In this document: piece by piece, positions 1-7,575 of the stretch | How the letters are laid out: each line of letters begins with the position of its first letter | How positions within the stretch are numbered: position 1 is the stretch's first letter | Translations under genes and position numbers: made by a program | Assembly (NCBI GenBank): GCA_029880775.1 | Contig: JAOUNV010000005.1 | Coordinates: 1-14,801 of the forward strand | Length of the DNA stretch: 14,801 nt | Reading direction: 5' to 3' | Source: Nitrospinota bacterium | GTDB lineage: Bacteria > Nitrospinota_A > UBA7883 | Notes under the pieces: model-generated | The model's database searches: none | What the model was told of the DNA's origin: nothing | Seen by the model: only the letters and a program-made list of their open reading frames with translations

Positions 1-339
1 GATAACAAGCCTGATTTCGTCCACCTTAAACGGCTTGGTGATATAGTCGTATGCGCCTATTTTCATCGCCTCCACGGCGGTGTCGGTGCTGGCGAACGCG
101 GTGATCATGATTACCGGGATGTCAGGATCAATCTCCATGCTCCTTTTCAGCACCGCCATTCCGGTGGCCTTCGGCATGTTTATATCGGTAATCACCAAGT
201 CTATGCCCCGCCTTTCAATCTTCTCAATCGCCTCCTCGGAGGTGGAGGCCAACGTCACCTGGTATCCCTCGCGGACTAAAAGCACTTCGAGAAATTCCTG
301 CATGCTTTTCTCATCGTCGGCCACCAGCACTGTAAGCAT
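1..339 (-). CDS. Response regulator, N-terminal receiver domain (NtrC/PilR-like), truncated by the window edge
   Basis: Reading the minus strand from the ATG at 339-337 gives 113 residues of a CheY-like receiver domain, and the frame is still open at the window edge. Acidic-pocket residues are D8 and D9, the phospho-acceptor is D52 in TDINMP, the switch threonine is T80 in ITA, and the conserved lysine is K102 in TKPF. The segment GAYDYITKPF followed by VDEIRLVI is typical of receivers joined to sigma-54 activator (NtrC-family) output domains, but the output domain lies outside the window, so that subtype is inferred. A Shine-Dalgarno-like TAGGAA precedes the ATG by 11 bases. The gene is divergent from a GspE/PilB-type ATPase gene, the sort of neighbourhood where PilR-like regulators occur. 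The receiver assignment is firm; the target is unknown. Confidence 0.9.
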   Translation of the reverse strand, partial: MLTVLVADDEKSMQEFLEVLLVREGYQVTLASTSEEAIEKIERRGIDLVITDINMPKATGMAVLKRSMEIDPDIPVIMITAFASTDTAVEAMKIGAYDYITKPFKVDEIRLVI

Positions 340-439
340 CGCTGTTACATTTCCTAAGGTTAATTCAATTCGCCGCCGGGGCCAGCGCTTCTCGCCTGGA
401 CACCGGGCCTGCAGCGCCTGCGGCGCGCGGGTAAATATC

Positions 440-455
440 TGATGTTATAACATCA
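440..455. promoter_or_regulatory. Perfect 16-bp palindrome, candidate operator
   Basis: TGATGTTATAACATCA is a perfect inverted repeat with no spacer, lying in the divergent region about 100 bases from the response regulator start and about 208 bases from the ATPase start. Its AT-rich centre (GTTATAAC) could also serve as a -10-like element on either strand. A dimeric regulator site is the simplest reading, but no regulator is identified for it. Confidence 0.4.
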
Positions 456-475
456 TTCCACGCAGTGAAATATGA

Positions 476-535
476 AAAAGGCTCATAGAGAAGGCTAAAT
501 GACCCTCAGGGGAGAGCCTAAGCCTTTTCAAAGGC
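476..535. promoter_or_regulatory. Nested inverted repeats with a competing hairpin, possible terminator or attenuator
   Basis: AAAAGGCT (476-483) is complementary to AGCCTTTT (521-528). Inside it AGGCT (492-496) pairs with AGCCT (515-519), and CCC/GGG (503-505/509-511) pair at the centre. GCCTTTTCAAAGGC (522-535) is a second hairpin that would compete for the right arm of the outer stem. On the minus strand the outer stem ends in AGCCTTTTT, which resembles an intrinsic terminator for transcripts heading toward the response regulator gene. On the plus strand no U-tract follows. The structure is visible; the function is inferred. Confidence 0.4.
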
Positions 536-562
536 CTCCCCCCGCCGAAAGCGTCGTTTTTA

Positions 563-593
563 TTGGACGGGAACGCCTAATTTTAAATATAAT
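563..593 (+). promoter_or_regulatory. Candidate sigma-70 promoter for the ATPase operon
   Basis: A perfect TATAAT (588-593) lies 70 bases upstream of the ATPase start. The best -35 is TTGGAC (563-568) at a long 19-base spacing, so the -35 match is weak. A start of transcription near 600 would leave a leader of about 60 bases. No sigma-54 -24/-12 pair with correct spacing was found in this intergenic region. Confidence 0.45.
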
Positions 594-662
594 GAGATGA
601 CGATTTGGGATATGGCTTTGTGCCGCCAAATTGAGTTTACTTAATTCTATCGGCAAGGGACA

Positions 663-2867
663 ATGGCGCAAGCGACTGAAAAAAAATCTTCTTTCAAGAA
701 AAGCGTCCAGGATTCCGGTACCGGCGAAGTCCTCGGCAAGATGCTCAGCAAGGAAGGGCAGATAACCCGTTCCCAGCTAAAGGAAGCCGAAGAGATCCAG
801 AAGAAAACCAAGGAGCGGATAAGCAAAATTATCCGCCGCCTCGGCTATATGGACGAGGACTCAATCATAGCCTTTCTCTCCCGCCAGATGTCCATTCCCG
901 TCACCAACATAACCGATGACAAGCCGGACCCTGCCTTGATGAAATTTGTCCCGTGGGAACTGGCAAAAGAATACATGGTGTTTCCCCTACGAGGGGACGC
1001 GAAGATCCTGCGGCTGGCGATGCTCGACCCCACCAATTTCAACACTATAGAGGCCATAGGCTCCAGGCTGAAAAAGACTGTCAAGCCGTCGGTGGTGAGC
1101 GAAAAAAACCTGGCGGACGCCTACTTGAAATATTACAAAATCAAGAAAGAGGAATACGATAATATCATCCGGCTGGCCCCGGCGGATGATGGGGCAGCGG
1201 AAGAAGAGGACATCAAAATGGTGGACGATCTGGGAAGCCTCATTTCTGACGCGGCGGAAGATGTCTCCATTGAAGGTGGCGAGGAAATTGATGAGTCGGA
1301 CCAGGTGGGTGGAGCGGCCGACGCGGCCATCGTCAAGCTGGTCAACACGATCCTTTTAAAATCGGTCACCGATGGCGCCTCTGATATTCATATAGAACCT
1401 TTTGAAAAGTCATATCAAGTCCGCTACCGCAAAGACGGCGTGCTCCACAAGTCTATGAACCTGCCGCTCAACATCAAGTTGGCGCTGGTGTCCCGCATCA
1501 AGATCATGGCCATGATGAATATAGCCGAGAAGCGCAGGCCCCAGGATGGCCGTATCAAGCTTCGGCTGGGAAAAGGGAGAGCTATCGATTTCCGCGTCAG
1601 CGTGTTGCCCACCTTGTTTGGCGAGTCGATAGTCTGCAGGCTCCTGGATCAGAGCAAGCTGCAGATAGACATGACCAAGCTTGGATTTAGCAAGCATATG
1701 CTCGAAAAATTCATGGAGCTTCTCAAAAAGCCGCAGGGGCTGATCCTGGTCACAGGGCCCACCGGTTCTGGTAAAACGAACACACTATATTCCGCGGTGA
1801 ACATCCTAAACGAGCCCCATGTGAAAATCCTCACTGCAGAGGACCCGGTGGAGTTCAACTTCGCCGGCATCAACCAGGTGAACGTCCGTACGGAAGTGGG
1901 GCTCACATTCGCCTCAGCGCTCAAAGCGTTCCTTCGCCAGGATCCTGAAGTTATCCTCATCGGTGAGATTCGAGACCTTGACACAGCGGAGATCGCGCTC
2001 AAGGCCGCGTCTACAGGCCATATGGTGTTCTCCACCCTACATACAAACGACTGTCCTTCCACCGTCGCCCGTATTCTGGATATCGGCATCCAGGGCTACA
2101 TGCTCTCCTCGGCGCTGACGGGTGTGCTGGCCCAGCGGCTACTGCGAAAGATATGTCAGGATTGCAAGTACGAGGTTAAAAAAATCGACAGGCAGATGCT
2201 GGTGGATGAAGGTGTGCCAAAGGAAAGAGTGGAGAGCTTCAAGGTTTTCCAGGGAAAAGGATGCGTCGTATGCGGCGGCAGCGGCTTCAAGGGCCGGGTG
2301 GGCGCATTTGAGTTGATGGAGGCGACAACCGCCGTGCGGGACGCCATCACATCCCAAGTGCCCGAGGGGCAGTTGCGCAAAATCGCCATCAAGGACGGCA
2401 TGATGACCTTGCGTATGGACGCGATGGAAAAAGTCCATAACGGAGTCACCACCCTCAGCGAAGCCCTTGGCAAAACAGTGCTGGTCAAGGAGGCGCTTCC
2501 GGCGTATCTTCTTAATCCGGACGAGCTTGTTTTTGACGATGGCGACCTTATCATCAAGGAAGGAAACACCGACCGCAACTTCTATCAATTGCTGCAGGGG
2601 CACCTGGCGATTATCAAGAACGGGCGCATCGTGGGGGAGATATCCCAACCCTTCGAATACTTTGGCGAAATGAGCTCCTTGATGGATCAGCCCAGGACCG
2701 CCACCATCAAGTCCAGAGGCAAAAGCGTTGTGAAGGTGTTCCCCGGCGACAAGCTCCGGCAGACCATCGAGGACTACCCGGACATCGCCATGAAAATCAT
2801 CCGCTCCCTGGTGATAAGGCTCACTGAGGCGGACAAGAAAATATCCCAAATGGGTCAAAAGCAATAA
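663..2867 (+). CDS. GspE/PilB-family secretion/pilus assembly ATPase with a C-terminal cyclic-nucleotide-binding domain
   Basis: This 734-residue cytoplasmic AAA-like motor would power type IV pilus or type II secretion assembly. Residues about 25-160 form an MshEN/T2SSE_N-like domain (RRLGYMDEDSI then QMSIP), the type that binds c-di-GMP in some relatives. An acidic linker follows at about 172-215. The ATPase has DIHIEP at 241-246, Walker A GPTGSGKT at 365-372, Walker B ILIGEIRD at 431-438 and the His box STLHTND at 457-463. A zinc-type tetracysteine site is formed by C498, C501, C534 and C537. Ordinary family members end near residue 600. Here residues about 612-734 add a cNMP-binding domain with the phosphate-binding cassette FGEMSSLMDQPRTATI (667-682), including E669 and R678. 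A short-spaced AAGGGA precedes the ATG. No other pilus or secretion gene is visible, so PilB versus GspE cannot be decided. Confidence 0.95.
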   Translation: MAQATEKKSSFKKSVQDSGTGEVLGKMLSKEGQITRSQLKEAEEIQKKTKERISKIIRRLGYMDEDSIIAFLSRQMSIPVTNITDDKPDPALMKFVPWELAKEYMVFPLRGDAKILRLAMLDPTNFNTIEAIGSRLKKTVKPSVVSEKNLADAYLKYYKIKKEEYDNIIRLAPADDGAAEEEDIKMVDDLGSLISDAAEDVSIEGGEEIDESDQVGGAADAAIVKLVNTILLKSVTDGASDIHIEPFEKSYQVRYRKDGVLHKSMNLPLNIKLALVSRIKIMAMMNIAEKRRPQDGRIKLRLGKGRAIDFRVSVLPTLFGESIVCRLLDQSKLQIDMTKLGFSKHMLEKFMELLKKPQGLILVTGPTGSGKTNTLYSAVNILNEPHVKILTAEDPVEFNFAGINQVNVRTEVGLTFASALKAFLRQDPEVILIGEIRDLDTAEIALKAASTGHMVFSTLHTNDCPSTVARILDIGIQGYMLSSALTGVLAQRLLRKICQDCKYEVKKIDRQMLVDEGVPKERVESFKVFQGKGCVVCGGSGFKGRVGAFELMEATTAVRDAITSQVPEGQLRKIAIKDGMMTLRMDAMEKVHNGVTTLSEALGKTVLVKEALPAYLLNPDELVFDDGDLIIKEGNTDRNFYQLLQGHLAIIKNGRIVGEISQPFEYFGEMSSLMDQPRTATIKSRGKSVVKVFPGDKLRQTIEDYPDIAMKIIRSLVIRLTEADKKISQMGQKQ

Positions 2868-2877
2868 CCCGCGGCCG

Positions 2878-4422
2878 ATGACTCTCTCTTCGTGGTTTGG
2901 CGGCTGCCTGACACTGATGTTGGCCGCTGGCGGCGCCCCGGAAGGCGCCATCACATTACAGCAGGCGTTGCGCCATACTCTGGAAAACAATTTTGATGTG
3001 GCCTTGGAGCGCCTGAACGTGGAATCGGCCCAGGCCGACCTGGAAGTGGCCGCCTCCGAGTTCGATCCCTCGCTTGAAGCTTCCCTGTTCACACGGGCCA
3101 ACCGCAGCCCGGCCGCATCGGTCTTTTCCAACCCAGAGATAAACGAGTCGGATTCCATAACAGGCGGCGTGGGAGTGCTGGGGAAAACCAGCTTCGGCGC
3201 CAGCTACAACCTGGGGGTGGAGACAGGGCAAAGCGCCACCAATTCTACATTTCAAAGCATAGACCCGGCGTATGAATCGACGCTGAAACTCGAATTTACC
3301 CAGCCTATCCTAAAGGACGCCGGGTGGAGGGTGAACAGATGGAGGATCACCGCCGGAGTAGCCAATAAGGCGATCGCCGAAAACCGACTGCAGGCAAGCC
3401 TCATCCAGGCGGCGGAAACCGCTATCGAGTTCTACTGGGAACTGGTGTTCGCCGCGGAAAACCTGAAAACCCAGCGTGAGCTTCTGGAGTGGTCGAGACA
3501 ATTTGAGGGCATGATCCGGGCCAAGGTGGCCGCAGGAGCCCTCCCCCCCATAGATATCATCCAGGCCCAGGCGTCCACGGCGGCGGCCGAGGAGCAGGTG
3601 GTGGTGGCCGAAAGCCAGATGGACAGAAGAGCGGACATGCTGTTGAAACTTATGAACCCCGGTATAGAGTCGAAACTTTGGACCGAACCGATGACACCAG
3701 GGCCCATGCCTTCCGCGCCACCGCCGACCCCGAAGAAGAGAGACTACACCGCCGCCGCCCGCCAAAAACGACCGGAGCTTGCCATGGCGCTCAAAGAGGT
3801 GGAGAGCCGGAAAGCCGAGCTTTTATATCATGATAACCAGAGGTTGCCATCGCTGGACGCCGTGGCCACCATGCGATTAAACGGCCTGCGCGGTGACGCC
3901 CAGCCTGTGGTGGATGTCACCACAGGAGAGACAAAAATATCCCAGCTCGACGGCTCCGCCCCGGACAGCTTCAGCGACGCCGCCTCCGGGAAGTACTACA
4001 ACTACTCCCTTGGCTTGCGGCTCACCTGGCCTCTGGGGGGGCGGGGCGCCCAAGGGCGGCATGCCAAGTCCCTGCGTCAGATGGAATCGGCCGTTATCAG
4101 GCTGCGGGAACTGGAGAAAAGCGTGGCGATGGAGGCCAGAAACGCCAGAAGAGAGGTTGTCAACGCGGCAAAAAGGTTCCAAGCCTCCTCGGTGACCAGA
4201 GTCCTGGCGGAAAAGAAACTGGACGCTGAGATGAAGAAGTTCGAGGCGGGCGCTTCCACACTGTTTCAGGTGGTGGAGTATCGCAAGGATCTGGCCACCC
4301 AGAGAGGCAGGGAGCTGCGCGCCGTGGCCGAGTGCTTTATAACCCAGGCCCGGCTGGACAAGGCGGTGGGGGAGACGCTGGAAGCTAATTCGCTGACACT
4401 GGACGTGGTCCCAGAGCGGTGA
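2878..4422 (+). CDS. TolC-family outer membrane efflux protein
   Basis: The 514-residue product matches the outer membrane factor family, whose trimers form a periplasm-spanning exit duct for type I secretion or RND efflux. After a hydrophobic N-terminus (about residues 5-20) comes ITLQQALRHTLENNFDV, the classic opening of an OEP repeat. Long Ala/Glu-rich helices follow (for example QAQASTAAAEEQVVVAESQ in the first half and a charged helix near the end), as expected for the coiled-coil barrel. The signal sequence is unusual in having no Lys or Arg before the hydrophobic stretch. No good Shine-Dalgarno precedes the ATG, which lies only 10 bases after the ATPase stop, so translational coupling is likely. 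No in-frame ATG just upstream offers a better start. No adaptor protein or inner membrane pump is encoded nearby, so the cargo is unknown. Confidence 0.88.
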   Translation: MTLSSWFGGCLTLMLAAGGAPEGAITLQQALRHTLENNFDVALERLNVESAQADLEVAASEFDPSLEASLFTRANRSPAASVFSNPEINESDSITGGVGVLGKTSFGASYNLGVETGQSATNSTFQSIDPAYESTLKLEFTQPILKDAGWRVNRWRITAGVANKAIAENRLQASLIQAAETAIEFYWELVFAAENLKTQRELLEWSRQFEGMIRAKVAAGALPPIDIIQAQASTAAAEEQVVVAESQMDRRADMLLKLMNPGIESKLWTEPMTPGPMPSAPPPTPKKRDYTAAARQKRPELAMALKEVESRKAELLYHDNQRLPSLDAVATMRLNGLRGDAQPVVDVTTGETKISQLDGSAPDSFSDAASGKYYNYSLGLRLTWPLGGRGAQGRHAKSLRQMESAVIRLRELEKSVAMEARNARREVVNAAKRFQASSVTRVLAEKKLDAEMKKFEAGASTLFQVVEYRKDLATQRGRELRAVAECFITQARLDKAVGETLEANSLTLDVVPER

Positions 4423-5678
4423 CTGCGCCGGTGTTCGGCGCTTTGATCGGCGCTGCGGAGAAAACCCCCACCCTGCACATCCCCAGTATGCGTTTTGCCG
4501 GGGGGGACCAGGCTTTCCATGTCTCCGAGGCCAAATACACCAGGATGGAGAAAAGTTTCAAAAGCCTTGGCGCCAGGTCGCTTCTGATGGCCTCCTCTGA
4601 TGACACCCTGATCCTCCACCAGCCGCCAGACCCGGAGTATGTCGCGTTGCTGCGAGCATGCGGCGCCGGGGGGACAAGCCATTTGATTCCCTCAGGATCG
4701 GAAGGCCAATGCCTGGCCGAAGACGCGCTGATGTGCTCCGCGACGTTGGAATTTGTCCGTGGTTGGCCAGGCGCCCTGGAGTTTTACATGGTTTCCGATA
4801 TGGACGAGAGGCTGGCGCGGCAGGCGGGGCGGCCCCTCCCCCCCTATCAGGCTGGAGTGGTGTCGCTATTCAACGACAAGGTCTTCTTCATCAGGACCCT
4901 GGAGGATATGGGGTTGCCGATTATAGAGAGCTATTCCGGGCCATCGGACGCAGTGGCGTTCCGGCTGACCAAGGATCCTGGTTGGCCGGTGGTGGTCCGT
5001 TCCTCCCGCAGTGTGGGCGGGGCTGGAGTGTGGGTGGCGCATACAGCCACCCAGAGGCATGAGCTGAAAAAGCGGATAGAAAAAAGGCGGGGCGAGGTGT
5101 TCATCTTGCAAAGGTGGATCGATTCGGTATCTTCGCCGAATCTCCAAATGTACGTGGGCGAGGATTCGATCTGTGTTTTGGGTATGTCGACCCAGGTTTT
5201 CCGTGATGGAATCCGCCACGTGGGCAACTATTTCGACGGGTCTGGCGATGACGAAGTGGATGGCCGCATCATGGCCCAAGGCAAGGCGCTGGCCATGGAG
5301 GCGGCCCGGATGGGATACCGGGGGATTTTGGGGATAGATTTCATCGTAACCGCCAGTGGGGAAATCTACGCCGTGGAGATAAACGCCAGACATAATACAT
5401 CCACCCACGCCATGTGGTTCGCCAACCGCCTGATGAACGCTGATCCTTTTGTTGCGTCTCATGGCAGGGCGGCCTACATGCGGTGGCCTTCGCCCAGAGA
5501 GGGGCTTTGCGCCATGGAGTGGATGAAGCTTTTGGGCGAGGCTGCGTTCCGCCCAGACAAAGGCGAGGGAGCGCTCCCATATGATTGCGGGTGGAACGGG
5601 CTGGAAGCGGCCATAGTGGCCTCAGACCCGGAGAAGCGCCAATGGCTGGAGAAGAAAGCGGAGCAGACGGCGACCTAA
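4419..5678 (+). CDS. ATP-grasp enzyme, possible peptide/amide ligase
   Basis: This 419-residue protein has an ATP-grasp fold at about residues 148-345. It includes a glycine-rich nucleotide loop (VVRSSRSVGGAGVWVA, 192-207), then GILGIDFIV with D307, and the metal-binding pair E320 and N322 in AVEINARHNTSTH. Such enzymes activate a carboxylate as acyl phosphate for ligation to an amine or other nucleophile. Residues about 45-90 (DTLILHQPPDPEYVALL) resemble the pre-ATP-grasp region of PGM1-like peptide ligases; this subfamily assignment is tentative. The GTG start forms a GTGA overlap with the TolC-family stop, so the genes are translationally coupled. The C-terminal part (about 346-419) has no motif I recognise. 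The substrate cannot be predicted; co-expression with an export duct is the only hint that its product may leave the cell. Confidence 0.8.
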   Translation: MTAPVFGALIGAAEKTPTLHIPSMRFAGGDQAFHVSEAKYTRMEKSFKSLGARSLLMASSDDTLILHQPPDPEYVALLRACGAGGTSHLIPSGSEGQCLAEDALMCSATLEFVRGWPGALEFYMVSDMDERLARQAGRPLPPYQAGVVSLFNDKVFFIRTLEDMGLPIIESYSGPSDAVAFRLTKDPGWPVVVRSSRSVGGAGVWVAHTATQRHELKKRIEKRRGEVFILQRWIDSVSSPNLQMYVGEDSICVLGMSTQVFRDGIRHVGNYFDGSGDDEVDGRIMAQGKALAMEAARMGYRGILGIDFIVTASGEIYAVEINARHNTSTHAMWFANRLMNADPFVASHGRAAYMRWPSPREGLCAMEWMKLLGEAAFRPDKGEGALPYDCGWNGLEAAIVASDPEKRQWLEKKAEQTAT

Positions 5679-6400
5679 GTATCCGGCTGGGCGGCGCTCT
5701 TGATTCCGGCGGAGTGCTCCAGGGTTTCCTGTGGATCGCGGATGGCCTTCACCTTTTTATATCCCCTTTCGGGAGGCTGGAACGTGGGGGAGACCAGCCC
5801 GGCGGAGACCAGCATTTTTATCCCCTCCTCCACGGTCATGTCCAGCTCTATCACATCCTGCTTCGGGATCATCATGAAATACCCGGTGGTAGGGTTCGGA
5901 GTGGTGGGGAGGAACACATTGACCAGTTCCTCCTGGGTTCTCATCTGAACCTCGCTCCAGTTTTCCCCGGTGAGGAACGCCAGGGAGAAGGCGCCCTTGC
6001 GGGGGAATTCTATGAGCACCACCTTCGAAAAGCTCTGGGCTCCGGCAGTGGAGATGGCGCTCATCACTTGCTTGGCGCCGGTATAGACAGAGCGGATGAT
6101 GGGGATCTGGTCCACAACCCATTCGCTAAGGTCCAAAAGCTTCCTGCCAAAGAAATTTTTGGTAATACCACCTACCAGGAAGATTATCAGGATGGTGGCG
6201 ACGATGCCAAGGCCAGGCACTTCAAACGTCTCTGGTATTGGGGCGCCTGCCAAAAGCAGGGCCTTTGTCACCAGCGGGCCCAGGAAGTTGTCCAGGGTCT
6301 GGAACATCAGCTTGAATATGAGGATGGTGACGACAATGGGAATGACGACCGCCAGCCCGGCAAGAAAAGTCCTGCGTATACTGTGCGAAATGCCTTTCAT
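5675..6400 (-). CDS. DUF502 family integral membrane protein
   Basis: The 241-residue product fits the DUF502 family in length and motifs. Two transmembrane segments lie at about residues 11-33 and 61-80. A conserved soluble part follows with IPIIRSVYTGAKQV (99-112) and FLPTTPNPTTGYFMMIPK (163-180), the two signature stretches of the family. The molecular role of DUF502 is not established. GAGG lies six bases before the ATG, supporting this start. It follows the MBL-fold gene by 28 bases on the same strand and is probably co-transcribed with it. Its last bases overlap the 3' end of the convergent ATP-grasp gene by four bases; the TAG here and the TAA there share two bases. Confidence 0.9.
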   Translation of the reverse strand: MKGISHSIRRTFLAGLAVVIPIVVTILIFKLMFQTLDNFLGPLVTKALLLAGAPIPETFEVPGLGIVATILIIFLVGGITKNFFGRKLLDLSEWVVDQIPIIRSVYTGAKQVMSAISTAGAQSFSKVVLIEFPRKGAFSLAFLTGENWSEVQMRTQEELVNVFLPTTPNPTTGYFMMIPKQDVIELDMTVEEGIKMLVSAGLVSPTFQPPERGYKKVKAIRDPQETLEHSAGIKSAAQPDT

Positions 6401-6428
6401 GTCAGGCCTCTAAAAATCGGGGGGTAGC

Positions 6429-7322
6429 TCAAAGTTTGATGATCAGCCGTTCCTTGGCCAACCGTACCGGGACCATGCGTCTGCCACTTGGGTCAAACGA
6501 CTGATCCTGCAGCCTGCTCAGGATTCTTTGCAGTTCCGCGTCTGTCCTGTCCGGGTCGTGATGGAAGAGGATGACCTCTCCCACATCGGCGGCGCGGGCC
6601 AGTTCGTAGGAGTCCTCAACGGCCGAATGGCCCCAGCTAACCTTGGTTTTGTATTCTTCGGATGTGTATTGGGCGTCCACCACCATAAGGTCTACCTTGC
6701 TCAAAAACTCCACCAGCGCCTGGCTCTGCTCCTCGGCCACGATGCGCCCCTCCTCACGTTCAGATTCCACGCCGTCGTCAAAAAGGTTGCGGTACGGCTC
6801 GTGATCTGTGACGTAAGCGAAACTTTTTCCTTTGTGGCTGACCCTGTAGGCGAGGCAGACCACCGGATGGTTGACGTACTTGCTCTGGATATTTATGGAG
6901 TTGCCGATATTCAGCTCTGATTCGGAGATATCGTGGAAAGAAAGCTTAGCCGCCAGTTCCTGCACTCTCACTGGAAAGTATGTGTATTCCATCTGCTGGG
7001 AGAGTATCTGCTCCAGGTTTTTGGAGTAGTGCACGGGTCCGTAGAGCTTTATGGTGTACTTGGGGCTGAATAGGGGCACGAAAAAAGGAAGCCCCTGGAT
7101 GTGGTCCCAATGGGTGTGCGAGAAAAAAAGGTGTATTTCGCTGACGGTTGGATCCTGCAATATGTCAAGACCGAGCTTGCGAATACCTGTGCCCGCGTCC
7201 AGAATGATCAGAGGTTCGTTTTCGTTTCGGACCACCACGCAGGGTGTATTGCCGCCGAATTGCGAAGTGTCCGGTCCCGGCGCAGGAATGGACCCTCGGA
7301 CTCCCCAGAAATCAATTTCCAT
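6429..7322 (-). CDS. MBL-fold metal-dependent hydrolase
   Basis: This 297-residue cytoplasmic protein opens with MEIDFWGVRGSIPAPGP and FGGNTPCVVV, the entry strand of a widespread metallo-beta-lactamase-fold group related to PhnP and other phosphodiesterase-like enzymes. The binuclear metal site looks complete: HTHWDH (69-74, ligands H69, H71, D73, H74), H152 in NHP, D173 in VTDHE, and H254 in FHHDP, with H232 (GHS) also conserved-looking. Hydrolysis of a phosphodiester is therefore plausible, but the substrate is not determined by these motifs. AAGGA lies seven bases before the ATG. It is the first gene of a two-gene unit with the DUF502 gene and is divergent from the Dabb gene. Confidence 0.88.
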   Translation of the reverse strand: MEIDFWGVRGSIPAPGPDTSQFGGNTPCVVVRNENEPLIILDAGTGIRKLGLDILQDPTVSEIHLFFSHTHWDHIQGLPFFVPLFSPKYTIKLYGPVHYSKNLEQILSQQMEYTYFPVRVQELAAKLSFHDISESELNIGNSINIQSKYVNHPVVCLAYRVSHKGKSFAYVTDHEPYRNLFDDGVESEREEGRIVAEEQSQALVEFLSKVDLMVVDAQYTSEEYKTKVSWGHSAVEDSYELARAADVGEVILFHHDPDRTDAELQRILSRLQDQSFDPSGRRMVPVRLAKERLIIKL

Positions 7323-7352
7323 CGCTAATCCTTAATTTACCCCGGCTTGGCG

Positions 7353-7411
7353 TTTCACCCGCAATTTCACCCCGGTGGCTACAGAGCCGGTGGCTTTGGG
7401 CCAAACCACCG
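7353..7411. repeat. Short direct repeats and hairpin in the leader of the MBL-fold gene
   Basis: Two copies of TTTCACCC (7353-7360 and 7365-7372) and two copies of CCGGTGGCT (7372-7380 and 7387-7395) lie within 45 bases. The second copy of the latter starts a hairpin in which CGGTGG (7388-7393) plus TTT pairs, after one bulged base, with AAA plus CCACCG (to 7411). The hairpin would be in the 5' leader of the minus-strand MBL transcript. No U-tract follows on either strand, so it is not a clear terminator. Confidence 0.4.
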
Positions 7412-7501
7412 CCATTCACGGTTTTAGCCAGCGTAGCTGATATCTTTCTTTTATACCTGGCCCTGCCGAGCTACGAATAGGCTTTACAAAGACCCTGGCA
7501 A

Positions 7502-7529
7502 TTGAATTACAATTTTACATGAATATAAT
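7502..7529 (+). promoter_or_regulatory. Candidate sigma-70 promoter of the Dabb gene
   Basis: TTGAAT (7502-7507), 16 bases, then a perfect TATAAT (7524-7529). It sits in a markedly AT-rich stretch and would start transcription near 7536, leaving a leader of about 70 bases before the Dabb start codon. Confidence 0.6.
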
Positions 7530-7575
7530 TCTGATTTGCAAAGAAAACAAAATGTTTTCGATATTATCGTGGGAG

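Noticed and set aside
80..442. 120-codon plus-strand open frame across the response regulator
   Set aside because: It is antisense to the receiver domain, which has all conserved residues on the minus strand; the translation is Ser/Thr-rich without family features.
2139..3158. 339-codon minus-strand open frame
   Set aside because: It spans the end of the ATPase gene and the start of the TolC-family gene antisense; both sense genes have clear motifs and this frame has none.
5585..6427. 280-codon plus-strand open frame over the DUF502 gene
   Set aside because: The frame is the mirror of the DUF502 coding sequence and gives His/Gly-rich text without motifs, while the minus strand carries the two DUF502 signatures and a ribosome site.
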